Shown: positions 25,896 to 39,291, numbered from the stretch's first letter. The stretch is 64,000 nt of DNA from Pseudomonas graminis (GCF_900111735.1 NZ_FOHW01000002.1:178781-242780), one strand, 5' to 3'. Made by a program: numbers and translations. Notes: generated by a model from the letters alone, not told the origin.

Positions 25896-27389
25896 TTACA
25901 TCAGCCGCTTGCGTTCGCTGGACGGCGAAATCCCAAGGGATTCGCGGTACTTGGCGACTGTGCGACGGGCCACTTGAATGCCTTGTGCTTCCAGTAAACC
26001 AGCGATCTTGCTGTCACTCAACGGCTTTTTCTGATTTTCCGCGGCGACCAGTTTTTTGATGATCGCGCGAATCGCCGTGGACGAGCATTCGCCGCCTTCG
26101 GAGGTGCTGACGTGGCTGGAAAAGAAATATTTGAGTTCGTAGATCCCGCGCGGGGTGTGCATGAATTTCTGCGTGGTCACCCGGGAAATCGTCGATTCGT
26201 GCATGCCGACCGCTTCGGCGATGTCATGCAGAACCAGCGGCTTCATGGCCTCGTCGCCGTACTCGAGGAAGCCGCGCTGGTGTTCGACGATTTGCGTGGC
26301 CACCTTCATCAGCGTCTCGTTGCGGCTCTGCAGGCTTTTGATGAACCAGCGGGCTTCCTGCAGTTGATTGCGCATGAAGGTGTTGTCGGCACTGGTATCG
26401 GCGCGACGCACGAATCCTGCGTATTGCGGATTGACCCGCAGGCGCGGCACGGATTCCTGGTTCAGCTCCACCAGCCAGCGCTCGTTGTCCTTGCGCACAA
26501 TGACGTCAGGCACGACGTATTCAGCTTCACTGGACTCGATCTGTGAGCCGGGCCGCGGGTTGAGGCTTTGGACCAGTTCGATGACCTGACGCAGGTCGTC
26601 TTCCTTGAGCTTCATGCGGCGCATCAGTTGCGCGTAGTCGCGGCTGCCCAACAGGTCGATGTATTCGCTGACCAGCTTCTGGGCTTCCGCCAGCCACCTG
26701 GTTTTGGCCGGCAACTGGCGAAGCTGCAGCAGGAGGCATTCACTCAGGTTGCGAGCGCCGATGCCGGCAGGCTCGAACTGCTGGATGCGGTGCAGAACGG
26801 CTTCTATCTCATCCAGCTCGATATCGAGTTCGGGATCGAATGCGTCGAGCAATTCTTCAAGTGTTTCGTCGAGGTAGCCCTGGTTGTTGATGCAGTCGAT
26901 CAGGGTCACGGCGATCAGGCGATCGGTGTCGGACATCGGCGCCAGGTTGAGCTGCCAGAGCAGGTGGCTTTGCAGGCTCTCGCCAACAGAGGTGCGGGTG
27001 GTGAAATCCCACTCGTCATCGTCATTGCTGGGCAGGCTGCTGGCGCTGGTTTGATAGACGTCTTCCCACGCGGTGTCGACGGGCAGCTCGTTGGGGATGC
27101 GCTCGTTCCAGTCGCCCTCATCCAGATTGTCGACGGTAGGAGCCGATTCCTGATAGGTGGGCTCCTGAACATCAGCGTTGGGCTTTTGCTCTACGTTATC
27201 CGCCAAGGGGTCGGCATTGTCGAAATCGTCGCCTTCCTCCTGCCGTTCCAGCATCGGGTTCGACTCCAGCGCCTCCTGAATCTCCTGTTGGAGATCCAGC
27301 GTCGACAGCTGAAGCAAGCGGATTGCCTGTTGCAGCTGAGGCGTCATCGTCAGCTGCTGGCCCATTCTCAAGACTAGCGAAGGTTTCAT
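25896..27389 (-). CDS. rpoN: RNA polymerase sigma-54 factor
   Basis: The 497-residue sigma-54 factor has a glutamine-rich activator-responsive region ([21 protein letters not shown], residues 5-25), an acidic region II (about 50-120), a core-binding region, and a DNA-binding domain with the helix-turn-helix [14 protein letters not shown] and the RpoN box [10 protein letters not shown] near the C terminus. ATG 27389 gives the family start MKPSLVL and the usual length; an in-frame ATG 14 codons upstream is a poorer fit. It transcribes nitrogen, motility and many other genes with enhancer-binding proteins. Confidence 0.97.
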   Translation of the reverse strand: MKPSLVLRMGQQLTMTPQLQQAIRLLQLSTLDLQQEIQEALESNPMLERQEEGDDFDNADPLADNVEQKPNADVQEPTYQESAPTVDNLDEGDWNERIPNELPVDTAWEDVYQTSASSLPSNDDDEWDFTTRTSVGESLQSHLLWQLNLAPMSDTDRLIAVTLIDCINNQGYLDETLEELLDAFDPELDIELDEIEAVLHRIQQFEPAGIGARNLSECLLLQLRQLPAKTRWLAEAQKLVSEYIDLLGSRDYAQLMRRMKLKEDDLRQVIELVQSLNPRPGSQIESSEAEYVVPDVIVRKDNERWLVELNQESVPRLRVNPQYAGFVRRADTSADNTFMRNQLQEARWFIKSLQSRNETLMKVATQIVEHQRGFLEYGDEAMKPLVLHDIAEAVGMHESTISRVTTQKFMHTPRGIYELKYFFSSHVSTSEGGECSSTAIRAIIKKLVAAENQKKPLSDSKIAGLLEAQGIQVARRTVAKYRESLGISPSSERKRLM

Positions 27390-27578
27390 GGCAGGGCTTA
27401 ACACCTTATTCGCCGGCGCACTGCGCGCCATTTACTACCAGGGCGCCGATGGCGCCAACTTAAGCAAATTATATGCCTGAAGCTGGAGGGTTTGCCTAGA
27501 GTGTGATGACAATTAAAAAACGAGGTCGGCGATAGCGCGCGCTGCGGGGCACCGCACAACCTCATGTCATCACTGCGG

Positions 27579-28303
<725 letters not shown>

Positions 28304-28304
<1 letters not shown>

Positions 28305-28846
28305 TACTGGGCCTTCTGCTGGTCGGTTTTCTTTTTCGGCTGGATGACCATGTCGATGCGAGGGCGTGGGGCGGTGACCTTGGTGCCATTGGCACGACCG
28401 GCGTTCACGACCTGCTTGACGGTGTCATAGACGATTTTCTCGCCTTCGGACGTGTTGCCGTCGTTGACTACTTTGGCCTTGTCGATCAGCACGATGCGGT
28501 TCTGGGCCGCGAAGTACTGGATGGTGACGCCCCAGGCCTGAACGATCGGCTTGTCCACCGATGGCTTCTGCTCGTAGTAAGCCAGGTTGCCCACGGACGT
28601 AAACACGTCCACGTCGCCTTGCGGTGTTCGGGTGATGGTCACGGTGTTGCCGGTGATCTTCATCGTGCCCTGGGTGATGATGACATTGCCTTTGTAAGTG
28701 GCGATGCCTTGCTTGTCGTCCAGTTGCGCGTCATCCGACTGAATGTGGATGGGTTGATCGCGATCCGTCGGCAGAGACCAGGCGCTCGCGCTTCCCAGTG
28801 CTGCGCCCAGGCCGAGCAAAAAAGGAAGGGTTTTAACGAGCCTCAT
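28304..28846 (-). CDS. lptA: LPS transport periplasmic bridge protein LptA
   Basis: The 180-residue OstA-type protein has a signal peptide at about residues 1-25 ([18 protein letters not shown]) and then the beta-jellyroll repeats [26 protein letters not shown]. The C-terminal tail is lysine-rich ([12 protein letters not shown]). It polymerises across the periplasm between LptC and LptD. It overlaps lptC by 14 bases and lptB by one. Confidence 0.95.
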
Positions 28847-29405
28847 ACTGTCCTCTTACGTTGGATAGCAGGTTCATCCTGCTTTCTTTCAGATACGCTT
28901 TCATACCCGTGCCGGTGGTTACACCGCCAAGGCCGTCGATTCTAACGGGTTGGGCAGTCTCCGCATATTGCTTCTGCGGGAATACAGTCATGCGGCTGCT
29001 GGTGATGATGGTGGTACGATTCTTTTCGTCGGTGCGGTTGATGCGCACCGAGTCGATCAGCTCGACGTGATCACCCCCCGGCGACACTTCGGCGCGAACG
29101 CTCTGTACGTGCCACGGGAAGGTCGAGCCGCGATACATCTGCAGCACCGGCGTGGTCATCAGGGTGACGTCGGTGGCTTTCAAGTGCTCGACCTTGTCGG
29201 CGGTCATGTCGTACTGCATGGTCCCGTCGGGCAGGTACTGAATGCTGTGGGCGTTGGTCGCATAGTAATCGACAGCGCTTTCATCCACGGCAGCCTTGGG
29301 TTGATCGAGGAAGCTTTCCGGACTGATGTTCCAGTAGCCGACCGCTGCCAGCAGCAGTGCCAGCACACCGAACAGCAGAAACGTACGAAACTTTTTGCTC
29401 AGCAT
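28833..29405 (-). CDS. lptC: LPS export protein LptC
   Basis: The 190-residue bitopic inner membrane protein has one N-terminal helix (TFLLFGVLALLLAAVGYW, about residues 8-25) and a periplasmic domain with VDYYATNAHSIQYLPDGTMQYDMTADKVEH and VQSVRAEVSPGGDHVELIDSV. It receives LPS from LptBFG and hands it to LptA. The gene lies ten bases after kdsC on the same strand. Confidence 0.94.
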   Translation of the reverse strand: MLSKKFRTFLLFGVLALLLAAVGYWNISPESFLDQPKAAVDESAVDYYATNAHSIQYLPDGTMQYDMTADKVEHLKATDVTLMTTPVLQMYRGSTFPWHVQSVRAEVSPGGDHVELIDSVRINRTDEKNRTTIITSSRMTVFPQKQYAETAQPVRIDGLGGVTTGTGMKAYLKESRMNLLSNVRGQYEAR

Positions 29406-29415
29406 AAATGCACTT

Positions 29416-29949
29416 CTATAGGTAGGCGGCGTGAGCCGCTTCGAGGTTGCCCTGAGCTTTCAGGATCAACTCGCAGAATTCGCGGGCAGCGCCTTCGCCG
29501 CCACGTGCCTGGGTGGTGCCATGGGCGTGCTCGCGAACAAAGCCGGCAGCGTTGGCAACGGCCATGCCCAGACCGACCCGGCGAATGACCGGCAGATCAG
29601 GCAAGTCGTCACCCAGATACGCGACGTGCTCGTAGCTTAGATTCAGTTGTTGCAAAAGCTCGTCGAGAACCACGAGTTTGTCTTCGCGGCCCTGATAGAG
29701 ATGTGCGATGCCGAGGTTCTTCGCGCGCCGCTCAACCACGGGCGTCTTGCGCCCGCTGATGATGGCTGTCGTCACACCCGAGTTGATGAGCATCTTGATG
29801 CCCTGACCGTCGAGTGTGTTGAACGTCTTGAACTCGCTGCCGTCTTCGAGGAAATACAGGCGCCCATCGGTCAGTACGCCATCGACATCGAAGATGGCCA
29901 GTTTGATGTTCTTGCCGCGTTGCATCAGGTCATTCATATCGGCGCTCAT
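29416..29949 (-). CDS. kdsC: KDO-8-phosphate phosphatase
   Basis: The 177-residue type C0 HAD phosphatase has the nucleophile motif AIFDVDGVLTDGRL near residues 18-31, motif II IISGRKTP near 63, and motif IV YLGDDLPDLPVI near 114. It makes KDO for the LPS core and forms a tetramer without a cap domain. It starts one base after the kdsD stop, consistent with sequential KDO-pathway enzymes in one operon. Confidence 0.95.
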   Translation of the reverse strand: MSADMNDLMQRGKNIKLAIFDVDGVLTDGRLYFLEDGSEFKTFNTLDGQGIKMLINSGVTTAIISGRKTPVVERRAKNLGIAHLYQGREDKLVVLDELLQQLNLSYEHVAYLGDDLPDLPVIRRVGLGMAVANAAGFVREHAHGTTQARGGEGAAREFCELILKAQGNLEAAHAAYL

Positions 29950-30924
29950 TTACATGACTCCTGCGCGGAGCAGGTCTTGAAGGTTGAACGCGCCAACCGG
30001 GCGATCGTTCTCGTCGACCACGATGAGTGCGCCGATCTTGTTGTCTTCCATGATTTTCAGGGCTTCGGCCGCCAGCATTTCCGGGCGCACGGTCTTGCCG
30101 TGGACGGTCATCACTTCATCGATGCTTGCCTGGCGTATGTCGATCGGGCGATCCAGCGTGCGACGCAAATCACCGTCCGTGAATATACCGGCAAGGCGGC
30201 CATCGCTCTCGATAATGGCAGTCATGCCCAGCCCCTTGCGGGTCATTTCCATCAGCGAGTCGCGAAGCGGCGTGCCCCGCGCAACCTGCGGGAGGTCGAC
30301 GCCAGTGTGCATGACATGCTCGACCTTCAACAGCAGCCGACGACCCAGCGCACCGCCCGGGTGGGAAAAGGCGAAGTCTTCGGCGGTGAAGCCTCTGGCG
30401 TCCAGTAGCGCAACGGCCAGGGCGTCGCCCATGACCAGCGCCGCTGTGGTGGAGGAGGTGGGCGCCAGATTCAGCGGGCAGGCTTCTTTTTCGACCCGTG
30501 CATTGAGGTTGACGTCTGCGGCCTTGGCCAGCGTTGACTCCGGGTTGCCGGTCAGGCTGATCATCTTGATGCCCAGGCGCTTGATCAAAGGCAGCAATGT
30601 GACGATTTCGGCTGTCGTACCCGAATTGGACAGGGCCAGGATGATGTCGGCGCTGGTGATCATGCCCATGTCGCCGTGGCTGGCCTCGGCCGGGTGCACA
30701 AAAAACGAAGGGGTGCCGGTGCTGGCAAGGGTGGCAGCGATCTTCTTGCCGATATGCCCGGACTTGCCCATGCCGACCACGACCACGCGGCCCTGGCTGC
30801 CCAGAATCATGTCGCACGCGCTGACGAAATCGGCATTGATGTGCGCAAGCAAACCTTCCACTGCTTCTATTTCAAGGCGGATGGTGCTCTGTGCCGATTC
30901 AATCAGATTGCGCGCATTGGACAT
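29950..30924 (-). CDS. kdsD: Arabinose-5-phosphate isomerase
   Basis: The 324-residue enzyme converts ribulose-5-phosphate to arabinose-5-phosphate, the first KDO precursor. The SIS domain includes GRVVVVGMGKSGHIGKKIAATLASTG and HPAEASHGDMGMI (residues about 45-90). Two CBS domains occupy the C-terminal half (HVMHTGVDLPQVARGTPL and EVMTVHGKTVRPEMLAAEAL). It heads the minus-strand kds-lpt group and is divergent from mlaF. Confidence 0.95.
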   Translation of the reverse strand: MSNARNLIESAQSTIRLEIEAVEGLLAHINADFVSACDMILGSQGRVVVVGMGKSGHIGKKIAATLASTGTPSFFVHPAEASHGDMGMITSADIILALSNSGTTAEIVTLLPLIKRLGIKMISLTGNPESTLAKAADVNLNARVEKEACPLNLAPTSSTTAALVMGDALAVALLDARGFTAEDFAFSHPGGALGRRLLLKVEHVMHTGVDLPQVARGTPLRDSLMEMTRKGLGMTAIIESDGRLAGIFTDGDLRRTLDRPIDIRQASIDEVMTVHGKTVRPEMLAAEALKIMEDNKIGALIVVDENDRPVGAFNLQDLLRAGVM

Positions 30925-31117
30925 ATCGGAAGGGGTCGCTTGGTCAAAAGCCGGGGATTATAGCGGCAATGTTCAAAAGCCTCACGCTTCATCGTTGCTG
31001 TTTGTTTAATGAAAGGGCGCGTCCTTCAGCAACTGAGTGATAACGGCTGACGACGGGTACGAAATTTCCACGCCGTCCTTAATGCCGTCCTTTGTTTGCG
31101 ACTTGACGCGTTGGAGC

Positions 31118-31147
31118 TTGGGCGGCGTGCGACAGCGGTGGTATAGT
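31118..31147 (+). promoter_or_regulatory. Candidate sigma-70 promoter for mlaFEDCB
   Basis: TTGGGC (31118-31123) and TATAGT (31142-31147) are 18 bases apart and lie 86 bases before mlaF, in the 308-base divergent gap 30925-31232. Nothing else is evident in this gap. Confidence 0.5.
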
Positions 31148-31232
31148 CCGCCGCTTGTTCGGCCCCTCCATAAGTGTGTCGTTCGTCAAGAACGCGGCAT
31201 CTGAGAGACAGGTTGCATCGCAAGGAGTTTAG

Positions 31233-32042
31233 ATGAGTGCCGATAACGCCTACGCGGTCGAGCTGAAGGGCGTTTCCTTCAAGCGCGGTGCGCGCAGCAT
31301 CTTCAATAATGTGGACATCCGCATCCCCCGGGGCAAAGTCACCGGCATCATGGGCCCGTCGGGCAGTGGTAAAACCACACTGCTGCGGTTGATGGGCGCA
31401 CAACTGCGTCCGAGCGCGGGTGAAGTCTGGGTCAATGGCCAGAATTTGCCAAAGCTTTCGCGCAGCGATCTGTTCGATGCGCGCAAGCAGATGGGCGTGC
31501 TCTTTCAGAGCGGCGCACTGTTCACCGATCTCGACGTTTTCGAAAACGTGGCGTTCCCGCTGCGGGTTCACACCAAGCTGCCTGAAGACATGATCCGCGA
31601 CATCGTTCTGCTCAAGCTGCAGGCGGTGGGGCTTCGTGGTGCAGTCGACTTGATGCCCGACGAGCTGTCGGGTGGCATGAAGCGTCGTGTTGCACTGGCG
31701 CGCGCCATCGCGCTGGATCCCCAGATCCTCATGTACGACGAACCCTTCGTGGGCCAGGACCCTATCGCCATGGGTGTGCTGGTTCGGCTGATCCGGCTGC
31801 TCAATGATGCGCTGGGCATCACCAGTATCGTGGTGTCCCACGACCTCGCCGAGACTGCGAGTATTGCCGACTATCTCTATGTCGTCGGCGATGGTCAGGT
31901 GCTGGGGCAGGGCACACCGCAGGAACTGATGCAGTCGGATAACCCTCGTATACGTCAGTTCATGACGGGTGATCCCGACGGGCCGGTGCCTTTCCATTAT
32001 CCGGCGCCGGATTATCGCGACGATCTTTTGGGGAAGCGCTGA
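31233..32042 (+). CDS. mlaF: Phospholipid transport ATPase MlaF
   Basis: The 269-residue ATPase of the Mla system for outer membrane lipid asymmetry (also called Ttg2A) has Walker [17 protein letters not shown] near residues 39-54, signature [19 protein letters not shown] near 144, Walker [14 protein letters not shown] near 164, and [18 protein letters not shown] near 197. The start ATG has AAGGAG upstream. Its last base is the first base of mlaE, so translation is coupled. Confidence 0.95.
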   Translation: MSADNAYAVELKGVSFKRGARSIFNNVDIRIPRGKVTGIMGPSGSGKTTLLRLMGAQLRPSAGEVWVNGQNLPKLSRSDLFDARKQMGVLFQSGALFTDLDVFENVAFPLRVHTKLPEDMIRDIVLLKLQAVGLRGAVDLMPDELSGGMKRRVALARAIALDPQILMYDEPFVGQDPIAMGVLVRLIRLLNDALGITSIVVSHDLAETASIADYLYVVGDGQVLGQGTPQELMQSDNPRIRQFMTGDPDGPVPFHYPAPDYRDDLLGKR

Positions 32043-32839
32043 TGCGCAGAAAGTCTTTAATGGATCGCGTACGCCTGATGGGGCGTTCGACGATCGATAT
32101 GGTTGCAGTGCTGGGTCGTTCAGGGATTTTTCTGGTTCATGCGTTGCTTGGGCGCGGCGGAATCGGTGGTGGCTTCCAGCTGCTGCTTCGTCAGCTGCAC
32201 TCGGTGGGCGTCATGTCACTGGCCATTATCGTCGTATCCGGCGTATTTATCGGCATGGTGCTGGCGCTGCAAGGCTTCAGCATTCTCGCCAAGTATGGCT
32301 CCGAGCAGGCCGTGGGGCAGATGGTTGCCCTGACGTTGCTGCGTGAACTCGGCCCGGTCGTCACCGCTCTATTGTTCGCCGGCCGTGCAGGCTCTGCGCT
32401 CACCGCTGAAATCGGCAACATGAAATCCACCGAGCAGTTGTCCAGCCTCGAGATGATTGGCGTCGATCCGCTCAAATACATCGTCGCGCCGCGTCTCTGG
32501 GCAGGCTTCATTTCGCTGCCGGTGCTGGCGCTGATTTTCAGCGTGGTCGGCATCTGGGGTGGTTCTTGGGTGGCAGTGGACTGGCTGGGCGTTTACGAAG
32601 GCTCCTTCTGGGCCAACATGCAGAACAGCGTTTCGTTTACCGATGATGTACTCAACGGTGTCATCAAGAGCGTCGTGTTCGCTTTTGTCGTCACCTGGAT
32701 TGCCGTGTTTCAGGGCTATGACTGCGAGCCCACGTCCGAAGGGATCAGTCGCGCCACGACCAAGACCGTGGTCTACGCCTCATTGGCCGTACTGGGCCTG
32801 GACTTTATTATGACCGCCTTGATGTTTGGAGACTTCTGA
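32042..32839 (+). CDS. mlaE: Phospholipid ABC transporter permease MlaE
   Basis: The 265-residue membrane protein has about five helices, including [20 protein letters not shown] near residues 60-79 and the conserved elements [27 protein letters not shown] (about 99-125) that couple to MlaF. The helix [21 protein letters not shown] follows. It is also known as Ttg2B, and it overlaps the start of mlaD by one base. Confidence 0.95.
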   Translation: MRRKSLMDRVRLMGRSTIDMVAVLGRSGIFLVHALLGRGGIGGGFQLLLRQLHSVGVMSLAIIVVSGVFIGMVLALQGFSILAKYGSEQAVGQMVALTLLRELGPVVTALLFAGRAGSALTAEIGNMKSTEQLSSLEMIGVDPLKYIVAPRLWAGFISLPVLALIFSVVGIWGGSWVAVDWLGVYEGSFWANMQNSVSFTDDVLNGVIKSVVFAFVVTWIAVFQGYDCEPTSEGISRATTKTVVYASLAVLGLDFIMTALMFGDF

Positions 32840-33306
32840 TGCAAAACCGCACCCTCGAAACCGGCGTAGGCCTGTTTCTGCTGGCCGGGATCCTGGCTTT
32901 GCTCCTGCTCGCCCTGCGCGTCAGCGGTCTGAGCGCCAGCGCCAACACCGACACTTATAAACTTTACGCAAATTTCGACAATATCGCCGGTTTGACTGTC
33001 AGAGCGAAAGTGACCATGGCCGGTGTGAACATTGGCAAGGTCACTGCAATCGATCTGGATCACGATACCTTCACAGGGCGCGTGACGATGGAAGTGAACA
33101 AGCGGGTCAACAACCTGCCTTCGGATTCCACGGCTTCCATTCTGACCGCAGGCCTGCTGGGTGAAAAATACATCGGCATCAGTGTCGGTGGCGATGACCA
33201 ACTGTTGAAAGACGGCGGCACCATCCATGACACCCAGTCCTCGTTGGTACTCGAAGACCTGATCGGTAAATTCCTGCTCAATTCAGTGGGCAAAGACGCC
33301 AAATGA
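32839..33306 (+). CDS. mlaD: Mla MCE-domain substrate-binding protein MlaD
   Basis: The 155-residue protein has one N-terminal membrane helix (LETGVGLFLLAGILALLLLALRVSGL) and a single MCE domain (YKLYANFDNIAGLTVRAKVTMAGVNIGKV, about residues 36-66) that forms the periplasmic hexameric ring. It passes phospholipids between MlaC and MlaFE. Confidence 0.95.
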   Translation: MQNRTLETGVGLFLLAGILALLLLALRVSGLSASANTDTYKLYANFDNIAGLTVRAKVTMAGVNIGKVTAIDLDHDTFTGRVTMEVNKRVNNLPSDSTASILTAGLLGEKYIGISVGGDDQLLKDGGTIHDTQSSLVLEDLIGKFLLNSVGKDAK

Positions 33307-33317
33307 GGAGTTTTTTC

Positions 33318-33974
33318 ATGATCTCGATTCTGCGCCGTGGCCTTCTGGTGCTGCTGGCCGCCCTGCCTTTGTTTGCCAATGCAGCGGCGTCCGATGCTTC
33401 CGCCCACGACCTGGTTGATCGCACCACCAAGCAATTGCTGGCTGACCTGTCCGCCAACAAAGAAACCTACAAGTCCAATCCGCAAGCCTTTTACGATGCA
33501 CTCAACGGCATCGTTGGCCCGGTCATCGACGCTGATGGCATCTCCAAAAGCATCATGACCGTGAAGTATTCGCGCAATGCGTCCCCGGCGCAGATGCAAC
33601 GCTTCCAGGAAAACTTCAAGCGCAGCCTGATTCAGTTCTATGGCAACGCACTGCTTGAGTACAACAACCAGGGCATCACTGTGTCCCCTGCCAAGCAGGA
33701 AGGCGCTGATCGCACTTCCGTCGACATGTCGGTCAAGGGCAACAATGGCGCGGTCTACCCTGTTTCCTACACCCTCGTCAAAATTGGCGGTGAGTGGAAA
33801 GTGCGTAACGTGATCATCAACGGCATCAATATCGGCAAGCTGTTCCGCGATCAGTTCGCTGACGCCATGCAGCGCAACGGTAACGACCTGGACAAAACCA
33901 TCGACGGCTGGGCTGGCGAAGTCGCCAAGGCCAAGCAGACCTCGGAAGCCTCCAGCGACAAGGTTGTCAAATGA
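33318..33974 (+). CDS. mlaC: Mla periplasmic lipid carrier MlaC
   Basis: The 218-residue MlaC/Ttg2D-type protein has a signal peptide at about residues 1-22 (LRRGLLVLLAALPLFANAAAS), then AHDLVDRTTKQLLADLSANKETY and the conserved VRNVIINGINIGKLFRDQFADAM. It shuttles phospholipid across the periplasm. ATG 33318 has GAGGAG seven bases upstream; the in-frame ATG at 33303 overlaps that site and was rejected. Confidence 0.93.
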   Translation: MISILRRGLLVLLAALPLFANAAASDASAHDLVDRTTKQLLADLSANKETYKSNPQAFYDALNGIVGPVIDADGISKSIMTVKYSRNASPAQMQRFQENFKRSLIQFYGNALLEYNNQGITVSPAKQEGADRTSVDMSVKGNNGAVYPVSYTLVKIGGEWKVRNVIINGINIGKLFRDQFADAMQRNGNDLDKTIDGWAGEVAKAKQTSEASSDKVVK

Positions 33975-34276
33975 GTCAAGCGTCCGTCACTGCCGCTGGC
34001 GGCGGAGAGCTGATGCTCTCCGGCGTGATCGACTATCGGACCGGCCCCGCCTTGCGTGAGCAGGGCGCGGCGCTGATCAAGGCAAGCACTGCTCCGGCGC
34101 TGACACTGGATTGCTCCGGTGTCGAAAAGTCCAGCAGTGTCGGCCTTTCATTGCTCCTCGCCTTCATGCGGGATGCTCAGGCGGCGGGCAAGTCAGCCAC
34201 CGTCCGGGCGTTGCCTGAAGACATGCAGGAAATCGCCAAAGTCTCTGAGCTGACCGAGCTGTTGCAGCACCATTAA
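33971..34276 (+). CDS. mlaB: STAS-domain protein MlaB
   Basis: The 101-residue cytosolic STAS protein stabilises the MlaF dimer. LMLSGVIDYRTGPALREQG and LTLDCSGVEKSSSVGLSLLLAFMRDA show the STAS fold, with serines in the loop where family members carry the conserved Ser/Thr pair. The start overlaps the mlaC stop by four bases (ATGA), and a terminator follows. Confidence 0.92.
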   Translation: MSQASVTAAGGGELMLSGVIDYRTGPALREQGAALIKASTAPALTLDCSGVEKSSSVGLSLLLAFMRDAQAAGKSATVRALPEDMQEIAKVSELTELLQHH

Positions 34277-34291
34277 TTGCTTTCATCGATC

Positions 34292-34344
34292 AAGCCCCTC
34301 GTCCGTCCCTTGCAAAGTAGGGTTCGCAACGAGAGGGCTTTTTT
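34292..34344 (+). terminator. Rho-independent terminator after mlaB
   Basis: AAGCCCCTCGT pairs with ACGAGAGGGCTT across a loop of about 28 bases and is followed by TTTTTT. Confidence 0.75.
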
Positions 34345-34390
34345 GTATGATGGCCGACCCGCGCGCGTAGGGCGCCGATAGAGGTTAAGC

Positions 34391-35919
<1,529 letters not shown>

Positions 35920-36083
35920 TCAGCTGCTGCGCGTTCGCCCGGGTCGATGAGATCGACCTGGGCAACGTGTCTGGCCATCGCGCCATGACTTTCTGATTCG
36001 TTTCACTCTGGCTTCTTGAGCCCGAGGTTGTCGGGCGCCAGTTGCGACCCGGCACGCGCTGCTGATAAGGACTGACGTTTCCC

Positions 36084-36719
36084 ATGTTGACCATCGCACT
36101 GTCCAAGGGCCGTATCCTCGACGACACCTTGCCGCTGCTCGCTGCGGCGGGCATCGTGCCGACCGAGAATCCGGACAAGAGCCGCAAGCTGATCATCCCA
36201 ACGACGCAGCCCGATGTGCGCCTGCTGATCGTGCGCGCCACCGACGTGCCGACCTATGTCGAGCATGGCGCTGCAGATCTCGGCGTTGCGGGCAAGGACG
36301 TCCTGATGGAATACGGCGGTCAAGGGCTGTACGAGCCCCTCGACCTGCAAATCGCCCAGTGCAAGTTGATGACCGCAGGCGCGGTCGGCGCCGTCGAACC
36401 CAAGGGTCGGCTGCGTGTTGCAACCAAGTTCGTCAATGTTGCCAAGCGCTACTACGCCGAACAAGGCCGTCAGGTCGACATCATCAAGCTGTATGGCTCC
36501 ATGGAGCTTGCGCCGCTTGTAGGCCTGGCCGACAAGATCATCGACGTCGTCGACACCGGCAACACGCTGCGGGCCAACGGCCTCGAACCGCAAGACATGA
36601 TTGCCCACATCAGCTCGCGTCTGGTGGTGAACAAGGCATCCATGAAAATGCAGCACGCCCGCATTCAGTCGCTGATCGACACCCTGCGCACAGCCGTGGA
36701 GTCGCGACACCGCGGTTGA
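36084..36719 (+). CDS. hisG: ATP phosphoribosyltransferase, short form
   Basis: The 211-residue catalytic subunit performs the first step of histidine biosynthesis. [18 protein letters not shown] opens the protein, and [47 protein letters not shown] is the PRPP-site region. The short form lacks the regulatory domain and needs HisZ, which is not encoded in this window. murA upstream and hisDC downstream are in the usual pseudomonad order. Confidence 0.96.
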   Translation: MLTIALSKGRILDDTLPLLAAAGIVPTENPDKSRKLIIPTTQPDVRLLIVRATDVPTYVEHGAADLGVAGKDVLMEYGGQGLYEPLDLQIAQCKLMTAGAVGAVEPKGRLRVATKFVNVAKRYYAEQGRQVDIIKLYGSMELAPLVGLADKIIDVVDTGNTLRANGLEPQDMIAHISSRLVVNKASMKMQHARIQSLIDTLRTAVESRHRG

Positions 36720-36875
36720 CTGAATCGCGTGACCTTCAACAGGATCACGCCCAGCTATCCGTGTCATAGCCAAATTTCTCAGGTGCCCGCGCGGATGGCT
36801 TGCTAGCTTAGGCATCTGCCTATCCTTGCAACTGACATCGCCACCTGAGAAATCGCCATCATTGAGGCCCACGCT

Positions 36876-38204
36876 ATGACCACTCCCAACGCTATTCGCC
36901 GACTCAACGCTGCCGATCCGGATTTCGCCCGTCATCTGGATCATCTGCTGAGCTGGGAAAGTGTGTCTGACGACTCGGTCAATGAGCGTGTGCTGGACAT
37001 CATCAAGAACGTGCGCGAGCGCGGTGATGCGGCCCTGGTGGAATACACCCGCCGCTTCGACGGCCTGGACGTTGCGTCAATGGCGGACCTGATTCTGCCG
37101 CGTGAGCGCCTGGAGCTTGCACTGACCCGCATCACGCCGGACCAGCGTCAGGCCCTCGAAAAAGCAGCCGACCGGGTGCGCAGTTACCACGAGCGGCAGA
37201 AGCAGGATTCCTGGAGCTACACCGAAGCCGACGGCACCGTCCTCGGCCAGAAAGTCACTCCTCTGGACCGCGCCGGCCTTTACGTGCCGGGCGGTAAAGC
37301 GTCTTACCCGTCTTCAGTGTTGATGAACGCCATTCCCGCCAAAGTGGCTGGCGTGGGCGAAGTGGTCATGGTCGTGCCGACCCCGCGCGGTGAGCTCAAC
37401 GAGCTGGTACTGGCGGCGGCCTGCATCGCCGGCGTCGATCGGGTATTCACCATCGGCGGCGCGCAGGCGGTTGCGGCGCTGGCCTATGGCACTGAAAGCG
37501 TTCCACAGGTGGACAAAGTCGTCGGGCCGGGCAACATCTATGTGGCCACCGCCAAGCGTCATGTGTTCGGTCAGGTGGGCATCGACATGATCGCCGGCCC
37601 GTCGGAGATTCTGGTGGTGTGCGACGGCCAGACCGACCCGGACTGGATCGCCATGGACCTGTTCTCTCAGGCCGAGCACGACGAAGACGCCCAGGCGATT
37701 CTGGTCAGCCCGGATGCGGAATTCCTTGATCGCGTCGCGGCCAGCATCGCCAGACTGATGCCGACGATGGAGCGCGCGGAAATCATCCAGACCTCGATCA
37801 ATGGCCGCGGCGCCTTGATCAAAGTGGTCGACATGACTCAGGCGATTGAAGTCGCCAACCGGATTGCGCCGGAGCACCTGGAGTTATCGGTGGCCGACCC
37901 TGAGGCCTGGCTGCCGCAGATTCGCCACGCCGGCGCGATCTTCATGGGCCGCCACACGTCCGAAGCGCTGGGAGACTACTGCGCAGGTCCCAACCACGTG
38001 TTGCCGACTTCGGGCACCGCGCGATTCTCGTCGCCGCTGGGCGTGTACGATTTTCAGAAACGCTCATCGATCATTTACTGCTCGGAGCAGGGCGCGTCCG
38101 AACTGGGCAAAACGGCCTCTGTGCTGGCGCGCGGCGAGTCATTGACCGCCCATGCCCGCAGCGCCGAATACCGCATCGTCGACACCGAACAAGAGGGCAA
38201 CTGA
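36876..38204 (+). CDS. hisD: Histidinol dehydrogenase
   Basis: The 442-residue zinc enzyme oxidises histidinol to histidine with [29 protein letters not shown] is near residues 137-162, the signature [15 protein letters not shown] is near 236, and the active-site region [14 protein letters not shown] is near 262. The conserved His in [23 protein letters not shown] is near 370. Two bases separate it from hisC. Confidence 0.97.
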   Translation: MTTPNAIRRLNAADPDFARHLDHLLSWESVSDDSVNERVLDIIKNVRERGDAALVEYTRRFDGLDVASMADLILPRERLELALTRITPDQRQALEKAADRVRSYHERQKQDSWSYTEADGTVLGQKVTPLDRAGLYVPGGKASYPSSVLMNAIPAKVAGVGEVVMVVPTPRGELNELVLAAACIAGVDRVFTIGGAQAVAALAYGTESVPQVDKVVGPGNIYVATAKRHVFGQVGIDMIAGPSEILVVCDGQTDPDWIAMDLFSQAEHDEDAQAILVSPDAEFLDRVAASIARLMPTMERAEIIQTSINGRGALIKVVDMTQAIEVANRIAPEHLELSVADPEAWLPQIRHAGAIFMGRHTSEALGDYCAGPNHVLPTSGTARFSSPLGVYDFQKRSSIIYCSEQGASELGKTASVLARGESLTAHARSAEYRIVDTEQEGN

Positions 38205-38206
38205 GC

Positions 38207-39265
38207 ATGAGTAAATTCTGGAGTCCCTTCGTCAACGACCTGGTGCCTTATGTACCGGGCGAGCAGCCCAAGCTAACCAAACTGGTGAAGCTCAACACCA
38301 ACGAAAACCCCTATGGGCCGTCGCCCAAGGCGATCGATGCCATGCGTGCTGCGGTCAGTGACGAGCTGCGCCTGTATCCCGACCCCAACAGTGACGTGCT
38401 GAAGCAAGCCGTAGCGCGTTATTACGGCGTCGACGCCAATCGCGTGTTCCTCGGCAACGGTTCGGATGAGGTGCTGGCCCACGCCTATAACGCGTTCTTC
38501 CGACAGGAGAAACCGCTGCTGTTCCCGGACATCAGCTACAGCTTCTATCCGGTGTACTGCGGCCTGTATGGCGTCGACTATGAGGCCGTGCCGCTGGACG
38601 AGCAGTTTCAAATTCGCGTCGAAGATTACGCGCGTCCCAATGGCGGCATCATTTTCCCGAACCCAAATGCACCCACCGGCTGCCTGTTGGCACTCGATGC
38701 CGTCGAGCAGATCCTCAAGAACAGCCCGGATTCGGTGGTGATCGTCGACGAGGCGTACATCGACTTCGGCGGCGAAACCGCGATTAGCCTGGTGGAGCGC
38801 TATCCGAACCTGCTGGTCACCCAGACGCTGTCCAAGTCGCGCTCCCTCGCCGGGTTGCGAGTGGGCCTTGCGGTGGGGCATCCCGACCTGATCGAAGCGC
38901 TGGAACGGGTCAAGAACAGCTTCAACTCGTATCCGCTGGACCGTATGGCTATCGTTGGCGCTGCAGCGGCATTCGATGACCGTGAGTACTTCGAGCGCAC
39001 CTGCCAGCGCGTGATTGCCAGCCGTGAAGCGCTTGTCGAGCAGTTGGAGGGCAAGGGCTTTGAAGTGCTGCCCTCGGCCGCGAATTTCATCTTCGCACGC
39101 CACCCTCAGCATGACGCTGCCGGACTGGCAGCCAAGGTACGGGAACAGGGCGTGATCGTGCGTCACTTCAAACAAACGCGTATCGCGCAGTTCCTGCGCA
39201 TCACCATCGGCACGCCTGAACAGAATCAGGCGCTGGTGGAGGCGTTGGGAGATTTGTCGAGCTGA
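38207..39265 (+). CDS. hisC: Histidinol-phosphate aminotransferase
   Basis: The 352-residue PLP enzyme transfers the amino group of glutamate to imidazole acetol phosphate. The N-terminal [17 protein letters not shown] is typical, [12 protein letters not shown] carries the PLP aspartate contact near residue 185, and the Schiff-base lysine is in [14 protein letters not shown] near 210. ATG 38207 follows GAGGGCAACTGAGC. It is convergent with algW, with only a small hairpin (GGTTGC/GCAACC) between them. Confidence 0.95.
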   Translation: MSKFWSPFVNDLVPYVPGEQPKLTKLVKLNTNENPYGPSPKAIDAMRAAVSDELRLYPDPNSDVLKQAVARYYGVDANRVFLGNGSDEVLAHAYNAFFRQEKPLLFPDISYSFYPVYCGLYGVDYEAVPLDEQFQIRVEDYARPNGGIIFPNPNAPTGCLLALDAVEQILKNSPDSVVIVDEAYIDFGGETAISLVERYPNLLVTQTLSKSRSLAGLRVGLAVGHPDLIEALERVKNSFNSYPLDRMAIVGAAAAFDDREYFERTCQRVIASREALVEQLEGKGFEVLPSAANFIFARHPQHDAAGLAAKVREQGVIVRHFKQTRIAQFLRITIGTPEQNQALVEALGDLSS

Positions 39266-39291
39266 GTTGAGGGTTGCTTAACGGCAACCGA

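Noticed and set aside
36720..36875. Possible internal promoter or attenuator between hisG and hisD
   Set aside because: No convincing -35/-10 pair, histidine-rich leader peptide or terminator hairpin could be found.
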